Origin: Curvibacter sp. | GTDB lineage: Bacteria > Pseudomonadota > Gammaproteobacteria > Burkholderiales > Burkholderiaceae_C | Direction of reading: 5' to 3' | NCBI GenBank assembly: GCA_003500955.1 | Contig: DNQP01000282.1 | Coordinates: 1 to 27,555 of the forward strand | Length of the DNA: 27,555 bases | In this document: positions 24,274 to 27,555 of the stretch, one piece after another | Position numbering within the stretch: the stretch's first letter is position 1 | How the letters are laid out: the number at the start of each line of letters is the position of its first letter | Made by a program: the position numbers and the translations under genes | The notes under the pieces: generated by a model | What the model was told of the DNA's origin: nothing | Seen by the model: only the letters and a program-made list of their open reading frames with translations | The model's database searches: none

Positions 24274-25529
24274 GTACGTAACTCCAGGTGCGGACGGCTC
24301 ATCGGCAGCAGACCCTGCGGTCGCCAGATCATCATCAGCACCATCATCAGGCCGAACAGCAGCATGCGGTACTCATCAAACTCGCGGGCCATTTCCGGCA
24401 GGATGGTCATGATGATTGCAGCCAGGATGACCCCGACCTGCGAACCCATGCCGCCCAACACCACGATGGCGAGAATGATGGCCGACTCGATAAAGGTGAA
24501 GGACTCCGGGCTGATAAAGCCCTGGCGAGCGGCGAAGAAGCACCCGGCAAAGCCGGCGAAGGTGGCGCCAATGGTGAAGGCGCTGAGTTTGACCGCGGTG
24601 GGGTTGATACCCAGTGCGCGGCAGGCAATTTCATCCTCGCGCAGCGCTTCCCAGGCGCGGCCAATGGGCATGCGCAGCAAGCGGTTGATCACGAACAGGG
24701 TAATCAGCACCAGCAGCAGGGCCAGCAGGTAAAGGAAGATAATGCGGTGTTCCGAGCTGTAGCTGATGCCGACAAACTCGTGAAAGCTCTGCATGCCTTC
24801 GCTGGCGCGACGGCTGAATTCCAGGCCGAACAGGGTCGGTTTGGGGATGCCGCCGATACCGTTGGGGCCATTGGTCAGCCAAGTCATGTTGTTGAGCAGG
24901 ATGCGGATAATCTCGCCAAAGCCCAGGGTGACGATCGCCAGATAGTCGCCGCGCAGGCGCAGCACCGGAAAGCCCAGCAAAAAGCCGAACAGCGCTGCCA
25001 GCAGGCCGGCAACCAGCAGGCCGGTCCAGAACCCGACATCAAAGTACATGGCCATCAGCGCGTAGCCGTAGGCGCCGACGGCGTAGAAACCGACGTAGCC
25101 CAGATCCAGCAGGCCGGCCAGGCCAACCACAATGTTCAGACCCAGGCCCAGCATCACATAGATGAGCACCAGGGTGCCGAGGTCCGTGCCGCCGCGATTG
25201 GACAGGAAGGGCCAGATAATCGCTGCTGCGATCATGAAGCACCAGAACAGGCGACGCAGCGCTGGTTTGTGGCTTACCTCAACCAGCTTCTGCGGAGCTT
25301 TGGGCAGGCCCGGCAGGCCCTTCCAGAGTGCGCTCAGTTGGTCGCGGAAAAGATTGAAGAAGAACAGGAAAGCGGCAGCTGCGCCGATCTTCCAGTACAC
25401 ATCCGGACCGGCGCCGACCAGGCTCAGCGTGGTGCCTTGCTGGTTCAGGCGAATGCCCAGCAGCAGCCCGGCGAGGATGGCGACGACCACTGCGGAGATG
25501 ATCGCCGGCTTGAGGTTGGCGCGCATCAT
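24270..25529 (-). CDS. livM: Branched-chain amino acid ABC transporter permease LivM/BraE
   Basis: LivM is one of two permease subunits in the inner membrane. The 419-residue product has an N-terminal extension with two to three membrane helices and a linker (1-100), then the conserved permease core with [37 protein letters not shown], and the cytoplasmic coupling region [18 protein letters not shown]. The long N-terminus and overall length agree with Pseudomonas BraE and E. coli LivM. Its start overlaps the livH stop by 4 bases and its end overlaps livG. Confidence 0.96.
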   Translation of the reverse strand: MMRANLKPAIISAVVVAILAGLLLGIRLNQQGTTLSLVGAGPDVYWKIGAAAAFLFFFNLFRDQLSALWKGLPGLPKAPQKLVEVSHKPALRRLFWCFMIAAAIIWPFLSNRGGTDLGTLVLIYVMLGLGLNIVVGLAGLLDLGYVGFYAVGAYGYALMAMYFDVGFWTGLLVAGLLAALFGFLLGFPVLRLRGDYLAIVTLGFGEIIRILLNNMTWLTNGPNGIGGIPKPTLFGLEFSRRASEGMQSFHEFVGISYSSEHRIIFLYLLALLLVLITLFVINRLLRMPIGRAWEALREDEIACRALGINPTAVKLSAFTIGATFAGFAGCFFAARQGFISPESFTFIESAIILAIVVLGGMGSQVGVILAAIIMTILPEMAREFDEYRMLLFGLMMVLMMIWRPQGLLPMSRPHLELRT

Positions 25530-26452
25530 ACTTTCTCCACCTCCGGACGGCCGAGGATACCGCTGGGGCGGAATAACAGAATCAGAATCAGCAGGGCAAA
25601 GGCCACGACGTCCTTGTATTCGCTGCTGAAGTAACCGGCGGTGATGGCTTCGGTCACGCCCAGCAGCAGACCGCCGAGTACCGCACCGGGGATACTGCCG
25701 ATGCCACCAAGTACGGCAGCGGTGAAGGCCTTGAGCCCGGCCATAAAGCCGATATAGGGGTTGATCACGCCGTAGTACATGCCCAGCAGTACGCCGGCGA
25801 TGGCGGCCAGGGCGGCGCCGATGACAAAGGTCAGGGCGATGATGCCGTTGGTGTTGATGCCCAAGAGATTGGTCATCTTAAGGTCTTCGGCACAGGCACG
25901 GCAGGCACGACCCATGCGCGAGCGGGAAATAAACAGCGTCAGGCCGAACATGGTGATCAGGGTGACGACAAAAATGATCATCTGCATGTACGACAGGGTG
26001 GCGTGAAAGCCCTCATGGGGGCCGATGTCGATACCACCGGAAATCATGGTGGGCATGGCGATGTCGCGCGAACCCTGGGCGATACGTACCAGATTCTGCA
26101 GGAAAATCGACATGCCGATAGCGGAAATCAGAGGGATCAGCCGGTTGCCGCCGCGCAGCGGGCGGTAGGCAACACGCTCGATGCTGTAGCCGTAGGCACT
26201 GGTCACCATCATGCTGATGGCAAAGGCCGCGACGATCATCAGGGGCACCGATTCGATGCCGAACATCGCCAATGCGGCAATGACGATAAAGGCAATGTAG
26301 CTGCCGATCATGTAGATCTCGCCGTGGGCGAAATTGATCATGCCGATGATGCCGTACACCATGGTGTAACCAATGGCGATCAGGGCATAGGTACTGCCCA
26401 CGGTCAGGCCGTTGATCAGCTGCTGAATAAAGTAATAGAGGGACTCTGGCAT
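25526..26452 (-). CDS. livH: Branched-chain amino acid ABC transporter permease LivH/BraD
   Basis: LivH is the other permease of the leucine/isoleucine/valine importer. The 308-residue product equals the E. coli LivH length and starts with the family sequence [19 protein letters not shown] followed by [19 protein letters not shown]; the coupling segment [20 protein letters not shown] is also intact. About eight membrane helices are visible. ATG 26452 gives the conserved N-terminus; an ATG at 26458 is two codons upstream. A terminator-like hairpin separates it from the binding-protein gene. Confidence 0.96.
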   Translation of the reverse strand: MPESLYYFIQQLINGLTVGSTYALIAIGYTMVYGIIGMINFAHGEIYMIGSYIAFIVIAALAMFGIESVPLMIVAAFAISMMVTSAYGYSIERVAYRPLRGGNRLIPLISAIGMSIFLQNLVRIAQGSRDIAMPTMISGGIDIGPHEGFHATLSYMQMIIFVVTLITMFGLTLFISRSRMGRACRACAEDLKMTNLLGINTNGIIALTFVIGAALAAIAGVLLGMYYGVINPYIGFMAGLKAFTAAVLGGIGSIPGAVLGGLLLGVTEAITAGYFSSEYKDVVAFALLILILLFRPSGILGRPEVEKV

Positions 26453-26506
26453 GGCCATGACACCAATAATGCTGGGGGAATATTGCTGCTGCGCGCCGGC
26501 AGTCAG

Positions 26507-26545
26507 CAAATAAAAGGGCCTGCCAACGGAGGTTGGACAGGCCCT
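26507..26545 (-). terminator. Terminator or attenuator between livJ and livH
   Basis: Read on the minus strand, AGGGCCTG and CCAAC pair with GTTGG and CAGGCCCT around a 4-base loop, with one bulged base, giving 13 base pairs; a run of T residues (TTTTATTT) follows. It lies 12 bases after the binding-protein stop. Partial termination here would give more binding protein than membrane subunits, as is common in ABC importer operons. Confidence 0.85.
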
Positions 26546-26557
26546 GAGCGGTCTTGC

Positions 26558-27555
26558 TTACTCGGTCATTGCGGTCTTGGTGGCGTCGGCGTGCCATTCA
26601 TAGACAACAAAGTTGAAGTCCTTCAGGTCGCCCTTCTCGTCAAAGGCCAGAGTGCCTGTCGGGGTGTCGAAGCTGTTGCTGCGCAGGGCTTCGGCGACGG
26701 CTTCGGTGTCGGTGCTGTCAGCCAGCTTGATGCCGTCGGCGATGACCTGTACCGCAGCGTAGGCAGGGAAGACGAAGGCGCCGGACGGGTCTTCATTCTT
26801 GGCCTGGAAGGCCTCAACCAGGTGGGCGTTGGCCGGGTCCTGGTCGAATGCCTTGGGCAGGGTGACCAGCAGGCCTTCGGAGGCTTCGCCGGCGATGGCG
26901 GAAATGTCGGTGTTGCCAACGCCTTCCGGACCCATGAAGCCAACGTCCAGGCCCTGCTCGGCAGCCTGACGCAGGATCAGGCCCAGCTCAGGGTGGTAGC
27001 CGCCGTAGTAGACGAAATCAACGCCTTCCTGGCGCAGCTTGGCGATCAGCGCAGAGAAGTCCTTGTCGCCTGCGGTGATGCCTTCAAATACCGGCACTTC
27101 AATGCCTGCTTCGGTCAGCACGTCACGCACAGCGGTAGCGATACCTTCGCCGTACTGTTGTTTGTCGTGGATGACGGCAACCTTGCTGGGTTTGACCTGC
27201 TGGGCGATGTAGTTACCGGCGGTCGGGCCTTGCAGGCTGTCCAGGCCAATGGTGCGGAAGATCATCTGATAGCCGCGCTCGGTGATTTCCGGGCTGGTGG
27301 AAGCGGCGGTGATCATCAGAATGCCTTCTTCCTCATAGATGTCGGAAGCGGGCTGGGTGGAGCTGGAGCAGAGGTGGCCAACGACAAAGCTGATGCCTGC
27401 GTTGACTATACGGTTGGCAACCGCGACGGCCTGTTTCGGGTCGCAGGCGTCGTCAAACACAACCCCTTCGAGCTGGCTGCCGTTCACGCCGCCAGCCTTG
27501 TTGATCTGCTCAATGGCCATCTTGGCGCCAATGAACTGCATGTCGCCGTACTGGG
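26558..27555 (-). CDS. livJ: Branched-chain amino acid periplasmic binding protein LivJ/BraC (partial)
   Basis: The visible 331 codons form a type I periplasmic binding protein of the Leu/Ile/Val family. It begins in mid-gene ([20 protein letters not shown]), where the family has GPxAQYG, so the signal peptide and first strand lie outside the window. Recognisable segments are the binding-site [22 protein letters not shown] and [16 protein letters not shown], and the usual ending with a FNFVVYEWH strand. It is the first gene of the liv operon (livJ-livH-livM-livG-livF). Closest resemblance by eye is to BraC of Pseudomonas. Confidence 0.93.
   Translation of the reverse strand, partial: QYGDMQFIGAKMAIEQINKAGGVNGSQLEGVVFDDACDPKQAVAVANRIVNAGISFVVGHLCSSSTQPASDIYEEEGILMITAASTSPEITERGYQMIFRTIGLDSLQGPTAGNYIAQQVKPSKVAVIHDKQQYGEGIATAVRDVLTEAGIEVPVFEGITAGDKDFSALIAKLRQEGVDFVYYGGYHPELGLILRQAAEQGLDVGFMGPEGVGNTDISAIAGEASEGLLVTLPKAFDQDPANAHLVEAFQAKNEDPSGAFVFPAYAAVQVIADGIKLADSTDTEAVAEALRSNSFDTPTGTLAFDEKGDLKDFNFVVYEWHADATKTAMTE

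Noticed and set aside
1..27555. CRISPR arrays, tRNA or rRNA genes, insertion sequences, prophage or defence genes
   Set aside because: No regularly spaced repeats, no cloverleaf or rRNA sequence, and no transposase, integrase or nuclease genes were seen.

Overview
The window is two blocks of unlike ancestry joined inside one open reading frame. Positions 1 to about 23,370 look like the chromosome of a motile, GC-rich betaproteobacterium of the order Burkholderiales, perhaps Comamonadaceae or a relative. This rests on the protein sequences, very high GC at third codon positions, and the combination of enteric-like flagellar gene order with a cheD-containing chemotaxis operon. Positions from about 23,370 to 27,555 carry a branched-chain amino acid transporter operon that resembles the BraC-BraD-BraE-BraF set of Pseudomonas-type gammaproteobacteria and has visibly looser codon use.

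Flagellar block (1-14,139): the last codons of flagellin (fliC) and its terminator; fliD, fliS, fliT (cap and export chaperones) with sigma-28-type promoters before fliD and fliS; fliE alone on the minus strand; then, after a divergent promoter region, fliF-G-H-I-J-K (MS ring, rotor, export ATPase complex, hook-length control) and fliL-M-N-O-P-Q-R (stator-associated protein, C ring, export gate). Together they build most of the basal body, switch and type III export apparatus. A hairpin with a T-run sits between fliN and fliO.

Two copies of a dispersed, partly palindromic intergenic repeat lie at the two convergent junctions, fliT/fliE and fliR/response regulator.

Regulatory and chemotaxis block (14,296-22,520): a minus-strand two-component pair (a histidine kinase with an N-terminal receiver domain and a LuxR-type response regulator, overlapping by 4 bases), then plus-strand genes for a short CheZ-like protein, cheY, cheA, cheW, cheR, cheD and cheB. 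CheA phosphorylates CheY and CheB; CheY-P acts on FliM/FliN; the CheZ-like protein probably removes phosphate from CheY; CheR, CheB and CheD adapt the receptors. No receptor, mot or flhDC gene is in the window.

Junction and transporter block (22,534-27,555): a minus-strand ORF begins as LivF (ATP-binding subunit) and, at its Walker A motif, changes into the second half of an ABC-F/Uup protein. Upstream of it lie livG, livM, livH and a livJ/braC gene cut by the window edge. I judge the fusion to be most likely an assembly misjoin at a conserved ATP-binding sequence, with real recombination as the alternative. I did not find a convincing new biological system; the most useful points are the chimeric ORF, the paired intergenic repeats, the shared motif before fliF and fliL, and the compact CheZ-like gene.
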